From Granulosicoccus sp964437945 (lineage in GTDB: Bacteria; Pseudomonadota; Gammaproteobacteria; Granulosicoccales; Granulosicoccaceae), in contig CAYTJF010000003.1 in NCBI GenBank assembly GCA_964437945.1, positions 5,076 through 69,075 of the forward strand: a stretch of DNA of 64,000 nt, read 5' to 3'. Position numbers and translations under genes: made by a program. Every line of letters starts with the position of its first letter. The stretch's first letter is position 1. Below are positions 9,491 through 17,862 of this stretch, piece by piece. The notes under the pieces are model-generated. The model was not told where the DNA came from and did no database searches. It saw nothing but the letters and a program-made list of their open reading frames with translations.

Positions 9491-9904
9491 ATGAGCAAAA
9501 TAAAAGGTGGATGCCTCTGCGGCAAGATACGCTACGAATCAACATCAAAACCACTAGTCTCTGCTGCATGTCATTGCACACATTGTAGAAAACAAAGCGG
9601 CACAGCATATTCGGTCATTATTGGTGTAACGAGCGATTCACTGGCCATTTCTGGTGACTCATTAAGCACATTCAACGATATTGGTTCAAGCGGTCAGGCA
9701 GTTGAGCGAAATTTCTGTAGCACGTGCGGCTCATCATTGTTTTCACGTGGCTCCAGAGAAGATATTCTTTACATTAAAGCAGGCTCACTGGACAACTCTG
9801 ACTGGGTCAAACCCAATGTCGAAATTTGGTGTGACTCACAGGTAAGCTGGAGCACATTGAAAAAGGATATGGCTAGCTTTCCAACCAGCCCCAGATCCAG
9901 GTAA
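9491..9904 (+). CDS. GFA (CENP-V/glutathione-dependent formaldehyde-activating) family protein
   Basis: 137-residue zinc protein of the Mss4-like beta-tent fold. The zinc ligands are visible as GGCLCGKIRYES near residue 7, CHCTHCRKQSGTAYS near 28 (C-x-C-x-x-C) and FCSTCGSSLFSRG near 75. The name derives from Gfa of Paracoccus, but most members have no shown formaldehyde role. It stands alone between two gene-free stretches. A second, more divergent member lies at 62240-62641. Confidence 0.88.
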   Translation: MSKIKGGCLCGKIRYESTSKPLVSAACHCTHCRKQSGTAYSVIIGVTSDSLAISGDSLSTFNDIGSSGQAVERNFCSTCGSSLFSRGSREDILYIKAGSLDNSDWVKPNVEIWCDSQVSWSTLKKDMASFPTSPRSR

Positions 9905-9948
9905 CTAGAGCCAGATAAACAGTAACAACATTATTTACTAGACTAGCG

Positions 9949-9976
9949 TGTTAGCTTGGCCGTTTTAACAACGGCA
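9949..9976. terminator. Possible hairpin downstream of the GFA gene
   Basis: GCCGTT and AACGGC face each other across a 5-base loop about 55 bp after the stop codon. There is no U-rich tract on the + strand, so it is a weak terminator candidate. Confidence 0.3.
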
Positions 9977-10075
9977 GGCACTTCTACGCTGAAATCGCTT
10001 ACTCCGTCTAAAGTGAGCGGAAGATAGTTAACGCCAGAAAAAACCCGAATCTATACTCTCAATTACCGCGTCCAA

Positions 10076-10639
10076 TTACCGCGTCTGTGTCGCTGCCTTG
10101 CCAACGGCCGGTATCAGACAATCTCGTTGCCAATTACCCGTAATAGACCCGCTCAGTATTGGTTTATGACTCGCTGGAGGATTGTCGATGTTGCTGCGAA
10201 TAGTGAACTCTAAAAAATCATAATCGGCAGCGCTGACGTGCCCGTTGCTGTCAAACGCTACAGGAGCCCAATAAGCAAGATCTGCCCGCATGGCCGGTAC
10301 ATTGTCGATCGTCTCCTTTGAGCGCAAGCCACGTGGGGTTTCATTCGTCCATGGTGCTATCACGCTGTCCGTGGGAAGGATGTCGTTGGATAAACTCGAC
10401 GGTGTTGCACTACCCGATGCACTACCCGATGCACTACCCGATGCACTACCCGATGCACTACCCGATACACTACCCGGTGTGCAATGTGCGGATTGTGCAT
10501 GCGCAGGCACGCAGAAGAACAGACTGATTAATAATAGCAGTACAAGATGAGTAAGATTCAGTTTGATATGGCCATGAAATTTATAGTTACTTGAATTATC
10601 GCTATGCAATTTATTGCCACTCTTATTTATGCAATTCAC
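10076..10639 (-). CDS. Hypothetical secreted protein with Gly-Ser-Ala repeat linker
   Basis: 187-residue protein of unknown function. A hydrophobic segment near residues 28-48 ending in VPAHAQS looks like a signal peptide with a signal peptidase I site. It is preceded by an unusually long polar stretch, so the true start may be downstream of the GTG at 10639. After the signal comes a serine/glycine/alanine linker made of six 4-residue repeats, then a short domain with DSNGHVSAADYDFLEF, reminiscent of dockerin or EF-hand-like calcium loops (weak). It has no close gene partner. Confidence 0.55.
   Translation of the reverse strand: MNCINKSGNKLHSDNSSNYKFHGHIKLNLTHLVLLLLISLFFCVPAHAQSAHCTPGSVSGSASGSASGSASGSASGSATPSSLSNDILPTDSVIAPWTNETPRGLRSKETIDNVPAMRADLAYWAPVAFDSNGHVSAADYDFLEFTIRSNIDNPPASHKPILSGSITGNWQRDCLIPAVGKAATQTR
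10407..10478 (-). repeat. Six tandem 12-bp repeats in the secreted protein gene
   Basis: Five perfect copies of GCACTACCCGAT (on the + strand) at 10407-10466 and a sixth copy with two changes at 10467-10478. The array is in frame and encodes the repeated GSAS linker, so gain or loss of units would keep the frame open. Confidence 0.95.
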
Positions 10640-10760
10640 AAAGCACTCCGAGCAAACCTGGAAAAGGCCACTAGGATAATTCAGAGTAATAAAATGACAA
10701 TCCGTTTTTCATGCTTGTAATTGACGACTATTCACAGTGTTTAATTCGATATTATCGATA

Positions 10761-11369
10761 TTAAGCGTGTATTCCATATTCAGAGAGTGCAACCAAAAGC
10801 TGATCGTATCCAATCACGCGCCGGGCATGCATACCAACTTTAAGCGCTGCCTGAACATTCAGCTCATTGTCATCAAAGAAAAGCATGCTGGATGGTGGTA
10901 CCGCAAGGGCTTTTACAACATGTTGGAACGCTTCGGCATCAGGCTTTACTTTGCCGATTAAATGAGAGGCAAATTGATGGTCAAATGCAGGTTGCACTTG
11001 CATCGCCGTTTTTCTGGCCCAATGTACAGCATTTGAATTTGAAAACAGTGCGGTTGCATAACGCGATCGTAACGAGTGCAACATTTCCAACGCACCTTCA
11101 AACGGTCCGATGGGCAAACTGATAAAGTACTCCAGAAATTCGTCCGTGCTGATAGATAGCGAAAGTTCCTCGACAATTTTCGTTGCAAAGGTCTCCTTAT
11201 CTATTTTTCCTGATTCGAATGCTCTTGGCGCTTCAGATAAAAGCCATTTTTCCCAGAGTTGGTCAGCGCTTTGGTCTGCTTCGGTCCACTCACTGAGTAT
11301 CGGTGGACCACGCAGCTCAATAATAACGCCGCCAAGATCGAATATCAGGTGTGTGATAGCCTGGTTCAT
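10761..11369 (-). CDS. HAD superfamily hydrolase (subfamily IA)
   Basis: 202-residue phosphatase-like protein. Motif I is FDLGGVIIEL near residue 10, with the nucleophilic aspartate and a glycine in place of the usual second aspartate, as in YihX-type glucose-1-phosphatases. Motif II is ALFSNSNAVHW near 109, motif III lysine lies in GKVKPDAEAF near 140, and motif IV is FFDDNELNVQAA near 164. Role is likely dephosphorylation of a small sugar phosphate; the substrate is not evident. It stands alone, downstream of the sulfatase gene on the same strand. Confidence 0.8.
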   Translation of the reverse strand: MNQAITHLIFDLGGVIIELRGPPILSEWTEADQSADQLWEKWLLSEAPRAFESGKIDKETFATKIVEELSLSISTDEFLEYFISLPIGPFEGALEMLHSLRSRYATALFSNSNAVHWARKTAMQVQPAFDHQFASHLIGKVKPDAEAFQHVVKALAVPPSSMLFFDDNELNVQAALKVGMHARRVIGYDQLLVALSEYGIHA

Positions 11370-11469
11370 CAGTAGTTGCCTTGAATTTTAGTTTGCTATT
11401 TCGGTGTATTGAATCGGAACCGTAGTTGTGTATCGATAGATTCTGTTAACCTGCGAGCATTGCATTTTC

Positions 11470-13158
11470 TCACTCAGATTCTTTAGCACCGCCGGATTCC
11501 ACAAAATTCGCGACAGCTCTGCCTCTGATCGGCTCTAGCAACTCATCGTCAACTTCGGATCCATCAACCACACCGAGCAACACACCTTTTCGTCGAGACT
11601 TACCACGCATGTTTTTAATATCAGTTTCCGATTTAGTGGTTCGTTGAGACAGTCGTCTGCCCCACTCCCCCAGCCGTTCATACATGAGTTCTATAATGTC
11701 GGTATGCCTGGCAGAGTCGCCCAGATCAACTAACTCGTCCGGGTCGGCTTTCATATCAAACAGCATGGGCCTGAACCCGCCTTCGGCATGCATAAACTTC
11801 CAGCGTTTATCAGCGACCATAAACAACCGGGCATCGCGTGGTTCAATGTCAAGTTTGCCTGCCATCATGGTGGCAGAATAGTCAAACTCGCTGATAGCAT
11901 AATCACGCCAATGATCAACAGGTTGATCGTGAAGAAACGGTAACAGCGAACGACCCTCAACTATATGCTCAGGTACCTCGCCACCAGCGACCTGAATAAA
12001 CGTTGCAGCCAGATCTATGCTCTCAACCAGCTCATCACAAACCGTACCTCGAGTTGCATCCGACTCATTGGAAGGGTCATAAATAATTAGCGGCACCTTT
12101 ACCGAGCATTCGTGAAACAGGTCTTTCTCGCCTAGCCAATGATCGCCGAGATAATCACCATGATCAGACGTAACAACAATCATGGTGTCTTGCATTTTTC
12201 CGGTTTTTTCAAGATGCTCAAACAAAACACCAAGCTGATCATCGCACTGCTTTATCAATCCCATATAGGCAGGCACAACGACCTCACGAACGCCGTCTGC
12301 CGAAATTGCCTTACCAATGACGTTGCTAAAATATGCCTCGAATACAGGATGAGCATCAATACGTTCCTGCTCATCACGCACCACAGGCTTTATGTGTTCA
12401 GCGCCATACATATTGTGGTAAGGCTCGGGCACAATGTAAGGCCAATGCGGTTTAATGTAAGACAAATGACAATGCCATGGTTCGTCATTACCTTGCATCT
12501 TATCGATGAAACGAATAGCTTCACGGGTCAGCCATGGCGTTTCAGAATCCTGTTCGCGAATATTTGCAGGCTTGGACGAATGCTGTAATAACCAACCAGA
12601 AGCAATCTCTAAATCATCCTCCACACCGGAGTTGGCGTAGTCGTGCCAGGGATTGTCGCCGGGGTACTGCTTCTCTTTTAAGTATTTGTTGTATGCCGAT
12701 GGCTTTTCGTCATACCGGCCATCCGGCCCAGCGGCCTGCAGTCCATCGTCGCGAACAAAAACATCGAAACCACACTCAGATACTCGAGCACCAATGACAC
12801 TGTCCGCTTGTAGACCAAGACGTTCCATGCCAGCTGTGTCTGCAGCCATATGTGTTTTACCGACCAACCAGGAACTCATTCCCACTTCACGCAAATGGTC
12901 TCCAAGCGTGTGCTCGCCAACCTTTAGCGGAAAATTATTCCACGCAGCACCATGGCTTTGCACATATCGACCAGTATAAAAACTCATGCGTGAGGCACCA
13001 CATACCGGAGATTGCACGTAACAGCGCGAAAATCGAACACCACGCGTGGCAAGCCGGTCTATGTTTGGTGTGTGCAGATGTGGGTGTCCTGAGCAACTGA
13101 GGTAATCAAACCTGAGCTGATCGAACATGATAAAAATAATATTTTTTGCGCTGGACAT
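11470..13158 (-). CDS. Sulfatase-family hydrolase (phosphonate monoester hydrolase/arylsulfatase type)
   Basis: 562-residue alkaline-phosphatase-superfamily enzyme. The formylglycine site is CGASRMSFYTGR near residue 53 (C-x-A-x-R), so the cysteine would need a maturase. Metal-binding residues are visible in MFDQLRFDYLS near 11 and in VVTSDHGDYLGDHWLGEK near 330, with the second half of the active site. Overall arrangement, with YIKPHWPYIVPEPYHNMY near 223, resembles the phosphonate-monoester-hydrolase and choline-sulfatase branch more than classical arylsulfatase A. No secretion signal is seen, so it is probably cytoplasmic. It is divergent from a LysR gene, which is its likely regulator. 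Confidence 0.82.
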   Translation of the reverse strand: MSSAKNIIFIMFDQLRFDYLSCSGHPHLHTPNIDRLATRGVRFSRCYVQSPVCGASRMSFYTGRYVQSHGAAWNNFPLKVGEHTLGDHLREVGMSSWLVGKTHMAADTAGMERLGLQADSVIGARVSECGFDVFVRDDGLQAAGPDGRYDEKPSAYNKYLKEKQYPGDNPWHDYANSGVEDDLEIASGWLLQHSSKPANIREQDSETPWLTREAIRFIDKMQGNDEPWHCHLSYIKPHWPYIVPEPYHNMYGAEHIKPVVRDEQERIDAHPVFEAYFSNVIGKAISADGVREVVVPAYMGLIKQCDDQLGVLFEHLEKTGKMQDTMIVVTSDHGDYLGDHWLGEKDLFHECSVKVPLIIYDPSNESDATRGTVCDELVESIDLAATFIQVAGGEVPEHIVEGRSLLPFLHDQPVDHWRDYAISEFDYSATMMAGKLDIEPRDARLFMVADKRWKFMHAEGGFRPMLFDMKADPDELVDLGDSARHTDIIELMYERLGEWGRRLSQRTTKSETDIKNMRGKSRRKGVLLGVVDGSEVDDELLEPIRGRAVANFVESGGAKESE

Positions 13159-13372
13159 ACTGTTCTCAAAGTCACTCTAGACCGATCTCGTATTGTACAG
13201 CTGCGATTAACAACTAACATGTAGACACATTTAGTCATATCAATCATCGACTTTGCGTTGGTGCAAACCTTTTCGGCTGGTTACACTGGCGCAGTCAAAG
13301 CAACAGGCAATATCGGTTACCCCGTGACAATACCGTAAATCTAATGGTAAAAGGTGTCCGAGTTTAAACAAT
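13159..13372. promoter_or_regulatory. Divergent control region between sulfatase and LysR genes
   Basis: 214 bp separating two divergent starts, the usual place for LysR-type operators (T-N11-A dyads). I could not choose a single convincing dyad by eye. The layout itself is the evidence for regulation. Confidence 0.4.
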
Positions 13373-14326
13373 ATGGATCCAAAGCTTTTATCCCAGCTAC
13401 GGGAAGTGATCGTCCAAGGCTCATTGAGTCGTGCGGCTTTATCTCTCAACGTTACCCAACCAACGCTTACTCGCAATATGAAAGCGATTGAAGAAGCAGT
13501 TGGAGCGCCAGTGCTACGCAGAGGCAGATACGGTGTGACACCGACAAAAATAGGCGAACGCCTGTCAGAACAGGGCAGAATTATTTCCAGTGCCATGACC
13601 ATGGCGGACGAAACCGTTCAACATTGGCGTACTGGTCTGACCAGTGAAGTACGACTCGGCGTAGACTCGATGACTTCCGCTTCGCTGATGCCTGGCTTCT
13701 TCGCAACGAACCCGTTGAAAGACGAGAAATTCAGTGTGCGTGTGGTTGCAGCAGAGCCTACTGATCTGAAGCAAAAACTGCGTAGTCGAGAGATTGACAT
13801 GGCAATCCTTCCGTCTTGCTCCGAATCAGTCATGGACAAACTAACCCAGGTGGAATTGGGTTCTGACGAGTTTTGTGTAATGGCTGGCTCTCGATCTCCA
13901 TTAGTTAATTTGTCAGACAAAATAAAAACACGACTTCTCCTCACCCAAACCTGGATGTCAATAAACAACACAGCTCAAATCAAGCACTGTCATGACCAAG
14001 TCGTAAAATTGCTTGGCATTGACAGTATTGTTCCTAAATTCAGGTTTGACGGTGATGTATCGGCGCCTATAACACTATTGCGAAACTCCGATATGCTGTC
14101 ACTGGCGCCTCGCCAGTTTGCTGAAAAATATGTAGCTAAAGGTGGTATTCACATTCTTGATATCGATGTCGAATTACCAAAATGCGAAATTTTTCTGGCT
14201 ACCAGAAAAGAAAACGAGAACGATTCAAGCGCCATGAAGCTGTCAGAAATGATTAAAAACTACTTCTGCGACTTTGCTTTTCTGACTGAAACTGAGTCAC
14301 TGGAAACAACTGAGCTTCCGACCTGA
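13373..14326 (+). CDS. LysR-family transcriptional regulator
   Basis: 317-residue regulator with an N-terminal winged helix: SLSRAALSLNVTQPTLTRNM near residues 17-36 is the helix-turn-helix, followed by LRRGRYGVTPTKIGERL. The remaining 220 residues form the effector-binding domain of periplasmic-binding-protein fold (VRLGVDSMTSASLMPGF-like strand near 92). The gene is divergent from the sulfatase gene, so control of that gene in response to a sulfate or phosphonate ester is a reasonable inference. It converges with the inositol-phosphatase-type gene, with only 8 nt between stops. No strong ribosome site precedes the ATG. Confidence 0.88.
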   Translation: MDPKLLSQLREVIVQGSLSRAALSLNVTQPTLTRNMKAIEEAVGAPVLRRGRYGVTPTKIGERLSEQGRIISSAMTMADETVQHWRTGLTSEVRLGVDSMTSASLMPGFFATNPLKDEKFSVRVVAAEPTDLKQKLRSREIDMAILPSCSESVMDKLTQVELGSDEFCVMAGSRSPLVNLSDKIKTRLLLTQTWMSINNTAQIKHCHDQVVKLLGIDSIVPKFRFDGDVSAPITLLRNSDMLSLAPRQFAEKYVAKGGIHILDIDVELPKCEIFLATRKENENDSSAMKLSEMIKNYFCDFAFLTETESLETTELPT

Positions 14327-14334
14327 ATTACGTC

Positions 14335-15117
14335 TTAGTTCGTTGTAGCCAGATTAGCAATGTGATTATACACCCCGGGTGCACCAGCCAACACTTCGCC
14401 ACCAGAAACCAGCATATCGTTGGTGTCAAACGTTTGAATACGACCGCCAGCCTGTTCAATAATAAACAGGCCGGCCAGACAATCCCATGCGTACATATGA
14501 GGTTCAATGTAACCCAGCAACCGCCCTCCTGCTACGTAAGCAAGCATTAAAGCACCTGAGCCAATACGATAAAAAATACCACCGTCCAATACCAGTGCCG
14601 ACAAGATCTGCAAGGTGGAGTGCGGGTCCAGGCGGGCTGAATGGCCGACAGCCACGGAACCTTCTTTTATGCTGCTGGCAGACGATACAGTTATAGGCTT
14701 ACCATTCATTGTTGCTACACCGCCTTTACAGGCAGAGTATGATTCTTTGGCAATAGGATCTACAATCACACCAATCACAGTTTCTCCGTGAGCCACACAG
14801 GCAATGACAATACACCAGCCGGGCATGGCGTTGACGAAACTGGTTGTGCCGTCAATAGGATCAATCACCCACGTGTAAGCTGACGAACCCTGTTTATCGT
14901 CATGTTCCTCTCCGACAATAGTGTCATCTGGATACTGTTCATTCAGTGCCGAGCGTATCTGTAGTTCAACTTCACGATCAGCATTAGACACCCAATCCTG
15001 AGCACCTTTGCGCTCAACACGAAGCGAACCATGATTAGTGAAATGCTGTAACGCGGTTTGTGCTGCTAATTCAGCGATTTGTTGTGCTGATTCGAGCCGT
15101 TTCTCAATATCGGACAT
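14335..15117 (-). CDS. Inositol monophosphatase family protein
   Basis: 260-residue magnesium-dependent phosphatase. Family motifs are VGEEHDDKQ near residue 68, WVIDPIDGTTSFVNAMPGW near 83 (metal-binding DPIDGT) and WDCLAGLFIIEQAGG near 214. It could act on inositol phosphate, histidinol phosphate or PAP. The C-terminus and context do not decide; it is not next to a rRNA maturation or histidine cluster. It lies 31 nt downstream of the methylthio-nucleoside phosphorylase gene on the same strand and may be cotranscribed with it. Confidence 0.85.
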   Translation of the reverse strand: MSDIEKRLESAQQIAELAAQTALQHFTNHGSLRVERKGAQDWVSNADREVELQIRSALNEQYPDDTIVGEEHDDKQGSSAYTWVIDPIDGTTSFVNAMPGWCIVIACVAHGETVIGVIVDPIAKESYSACKGGVATMNGKPITVSSASSIKEGSVAVGHSARLDPHSTLQILSALVLDGGIFYRIGSGALMLAYVAGGRLLGYIEPHMYAWDCLAGLFIIEQAGGRIQTFDTNDMLVSGGEVLAGAPGVYNHIANLATTN

Positions 15118-15148
15118 CGGCGAGGTAACCTTTTTAATTGAGTATTTG

Positions 15149-15889
15149 TCAGAGCGATAACACGGTCTCGGTCAGTAAAAGTTGTGCCGAGGCCATCCCG
15201 GTATTTATTGTGCTTTGCCAGTCAGGCACATTAATAACGCCATCGCCTTTACCTGCTGCAGGATTTACTGTAACGGCGCAAAACGCGTAGTCCAACTCCA
15301 GTTCACGTGCCAGAGCAGCTTCCGGCATACAGCTCATTCCAACAATCGAGCATCCATCCTGTTCCATACGACGAACCTCGGCAACGGTTTCCAAACGAGG
15401 CCCGGAAACAGTACCGTAAGTGCCATGATCAACTACCGACACACCAGCGCGACTAGCACCTTGAATGAGCTCTTGTCGTAATGCATCGTTAAATGGATAG
15501 CTGAAATCAATCTGATGAAAGCCGTCAACATCACCACGTTCAAAGCTTCCTGATCGATCGGTAGTGTAGTCGATGATTTGATCCGGAATGACAATGTCTC
15601 CCACATGGCAATTATCGTCTATCGCGCCAACAACACCTACTGCCACCACGCTTTTCACGCCAACGGAGTGCAATGCCCAAACGTTGGCGCAATAATTAAC
15701 CAGATGAGCTGGAATTGATTGTCGGTTACCGTGACGAGAAAGGAATACAACCGATTTACCATTCAATTCGCCATAGAGCAACGGACATGATGGTACACCG
15801 TAAGGCGTTTTAATCATCTCTCGTCGCTGCACCGTGAGTGCGTCTAAACGAGTCAGGCCTGTCCCACCGATGATCGCAATTGTCGCCAT
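15149..15889 (-). CDS. mtiP: S-methyl-5'-thioinosine phosphorylase / MTA phosphorylase family
   Basis: 246-residue purine phosphorylase of the MTAP/PNP family that cleaves methylthio-nucleosides from polyamine synthesis to methylthioribose-1-phosphate and base. Visible motifs are IIGGTGLTRLDAL at the N-terminus, SRHGNRQSIPAHLVNY near residue 52 (phosphate site) and SIVGMSCMPEAALARELEL near 180. The short length and this motif set resemble the Pseudomonas methylthioinosine phosphorylase (PA3004-like) more than true MTA phosphorylase. The base preference is inferred only. Confidence 0.78.
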   Translation of the reverse strand: MATIAIIGGTGLTRLDALTVQRREMIKTPYGVPSCPLLYGELNGKSVVFLSRHGNRQSIPAHLVNYCANVWALHSVGVKSVVAVGVVGAIDDNCHVGDIVIPDQIIDYTTDRSGSFERGDVDGFHQIDFSYPFNDALRQELIQGASRAGVSVVDHGTYGTVSGPRLETVAEVRRMEQDGCSIVGMSCMPEAALARELELDYAFCAVTVNPAAGKGDGVINVPDWQSTINTGMASAQLLLTETVLSL

Positions 15890-15975
15890 AAATTTGTTCT
15901 CAATCTCTACGTACTTAAACGGTTATTCGTTAAACGATCATTCAAATGCCTGTGCACAGCCTAATTCAGTAACAA

Positions 15976-16449
15976 TTAAATATCGAGTAACAACACTGTT
16001 GCCATGGCTGCAATGCCCTCACCGCGACCGCAGAAGCCTAGCCACTCTGTGGTAGTAGCCTTGACGTTTACGCATCCCAATTCCACATCAAGATCAGCCG
16101 CAACAACGCCTTTCATCGCATCGATATGCGGCATCATTTTGGGTGCTTGTGCAAGGATAGTTGAGTCGACGTTGCCACACCTGAACCCGGCTGCAGCGAC
16201 TAACGCCATAGACTCGCGCAATAACAAGCGGCTATCGATATCTTTGTACTGAACGGCGGTGTCAGGAAAATGTTTGCCAATGTCACCCAGCCCGGCTGCA
16301 CCTAACAACGCATCAGTTATAGCATGCAATAAGACGTCCCCATCGGAGTGTGCTTCGAACGCTTTATCAAATGCTATTCGGACACCACCTATGGTGAGAT
16401 AATCGCCTTGAGTAAAGGCATGTACATCGTACCCTTGTCCAATACGCAT
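15976..16449 (-). CDS. ispF: 2-C-methyl-D-erythritol 2,4-cyclodiphosphate synthase
   Basis: Zinc-dependent trimeric enzyme of the MEP isoprenoid pathway that cyclises CDP-methylerythritol phosphate. 157 residues, the normal length. Metal ligands lie in GYDVHAF near residue 6 (D and H) and in the following helices; the SDGDVLLHAITDALLGAAG segment near 35 is diagnostic. It is followed downstream on the same strand by the phosphorylase gene after 86 bp and is the last member of the ftsB-ispD-ispF group. Confidence 0.97.
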   Translation of the reverse strand: MRIGQGYDVHAFTQGDYLTIGGVRIAFDKAFEAHSDGDVLLHAITDALLGAAGLGDIGKHFPDTAVQYKDIDSRLLLRESMALVAAAGFRCGNVDSTILAQAPKMMPHIDAMKGVVAADLDVELGCVNVKATTTEWLGFCGRGEGIAAMATVLLLDI

Positions 16450-16536
16450 GCTATTGAAGCGCCAGGCCGAAATATAAATTCATTGTGATTTGCAATACAT
16501 TCGCTTTGCTGCCGATAAGTTTGGTTGTCGAACTGG

Positions 16537-17307
16537 TCATGCGCAGCGTTCTGAAAGTTCAACCAATGCCAATGCCATGTCCAGATCGCGGGAATGGGTT
16601 ATTTTGAAATTGGGGTAAAGGGCTTCAACCAATGCAGGTGTGTAACCAGCCTTTTCCATAGCGCAGGCTTCATCAGTTATGTCGCCGCTGGCCATCGCAT
16701 CGTTGTTCTCAACCAACGCATCGCGCAACAATCGGGCTTGAAACATTTGTGGGGTTTGTGCGTTCCACAACCCATCACGGCTAACAGTCGACTTAATTTC
16801 TGCTTTATTCTTCGCACAGACAGTATCTGGATTCTCACGCTTCAAGGTATCCTGCACTTTCGTTGCTAACAAGCCTCCATGTTCTGGAGCCTGCATAACG
16901 CGATCTACCAGGCGATTAATATCTGAGGTGGCGGTCAGCGCTCGCGCAGCATCATGTACGAGCACCATAGCATCGAGGTTTTTGGCCTGTTCGCAGACCA
17001 CTGTCAATCCGGAAACAACTGATTCAGCCCGAGTATTCCCACCAAACGCTGTCAAAATTTTAGGGTGTTTGCTCGCCGTTAGTTGTGCCCACATCTTATC
17101 GTTCTTTGACAGCACAACAACAATACCCTCTATGTTCTTTATTTCTAACAGCGTATCAATCGCTCGCTGCAGAATACATCGATCTTTCAATTGTAAATAT
17201 TGCTTTGGATGCACTGACGGTAAGCGCGAGCCACTGCCCGCAGCTGGTACCACAGCCCATAATTCATTTGCCATGTTAGCCGTTATTGCTGATTCGTTCT
17301 GGCTCAC
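16537..17307 (-). CDS. ispD: 2-C-methyl-D-erythritol 4-phosphate cytidylyltransferase
   Basis: MEP-pathway enzyme joining methylerythritol phosphate with CTP. VVPAAGSGSRLPSVHPKQYL near residue 18 is the nucleotide loop, and VLVHDAARAL near 114 and DGLWNAQTPQMF near 180 are typical. The GTG at 17307 overlaps the ftsB stop (GTGA). An ATG at 17274, codon 12, is closer to the conserved start and may be the real one. Order ftsB-ispD-ispF is the common gammaproteobacterial one. Confidence 0.96.
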   Translation of the reverse strand: MSQNESAITANMANELWAVVPAAGSGSRLPSVHPKQYLQLKDRCILQRAIDTLLEIKNIEGIVVVLSKNDKMWAQLTASKHPKILTAFGGNTRAESVVSGLTVVCEQAKNLDAMVLVHDAARALTATSDINRLVDRVMQAPEHGGLLATKVQDTLKRENPDTVCAKNKAEIKSTVSRDGLWNAQTPQMFQARLLRDALVENNDAMASGDITDEACAMEKAGYTPALVEALYPNFKITHSRDLDMALALVELSERCA

Positions 17308-17759
17308 TGGGTGTCACTTGGCACTTCAGGCACCTCGGGAACTTCAGGCACTTCGGGCACTTCGGGCACTTCAGGAATTTCAAGGGTATCGGGTACAGCA
17401 GATGCGCCAGTTCGGTCTATCAGCAATCGGCCATCCTCAGGTTCCGGCGCTCGCAGCTCAAGCGGTTTAACACTCGCCCGAGCACCGCGCTCACGAACAA
17501 ACTGATAGAAATCTTCATCGGAATCTATCATGCCCAACTCTGAACGGGCCCGTTCCTCAATAGCATCCAGACCACTTTTCAAGTCAGCCACTTCAGCCTC
17601 AAGAGCTTCATTGCGCCCTCGCAAACGCAACATTTCCGCTTTGGCCTGTTTGCTCTCCTGATTTAAACGCCACACTTCCTGGATACTGCCATCACCAAAC
17701 CACAGGCGATATTGCAACGCAATCAGGATGAGAATCAGCACAGTCAACAATACTTTCAT
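17304..17759 (-). CDS. ftsB: Cell division protein FtsB with extended repeat tail
   Basis: Bitopic divisome protein that pairs with FtsL and FtsQ. An N-terminal membrane helix (residues 5-22, with LTVLILILIALQYRLWFG) is followed by a periplasmic coiled coil (RLNQESKQAKAEMLRLRGR) and the conserved ARSELGMIDSDEDFYQFV. The family usually ends soon after. This protein is 151 residues, against about 100 in E. coli, because of an added tail ending in repeated EVP triplets from a 9-bp minisatellite at 17322-17384. Its gene is next to enolase, as in many relatives. Confidence 0.93.
   Translation of the reverse strand: MKVLLTVLILILIALQYRLWFGDGSIQEVWRLNQESKQAKAEMLRLRGRNEALEAEVADLKSGLDAIEERARSELGMIDSDEDFYQFVRERGARASVKPLELRAPEPEDGRLLIDRTGASAVPDTLEIPEVPEVPEVPEVPEVPEVPSDTQ
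17322..17384 (-). repeat. Seven 9-bp repeats at the 3' end of ftsB
   Basis: Units such as CACTTCAGG and CACTTCGGG (on the + strand) follow one another from 17322 to 17384, in frame, giving the C-terminal Pro-Glu-Val repeat of FtsB. Confidence 0.93.
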
Positions 17760-17827
17760 TGCCTATAAGATCTCTTGTGTGACACAGTCATTGGGCCAAA
17801 CTCATAATTATTTGTCTCAACTTATCT

Positions 17828-17862
17828 AGTCTGGTTCTGGTCTGGTTCTGGTCTGATTCTAT
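17828..17862. repeat. Short TCTGGT direct repeats after eno
   Basis: CTGGTTCTGGT repeats two to three times immediately past the enolase stop codon, in the 100-bp gap before ftsB. No stem-loop is obvious, so it is a simple-sequence tract. Confidence 0.7.

Noticed and set aside
10290..10550. Open frames on the + strand across the 12-bp repeat
   Set aside because: They consist of the repeat read in other frames (ALPD and MHYP units). The minus-strand frame has the signal peptide and a sensible protein.
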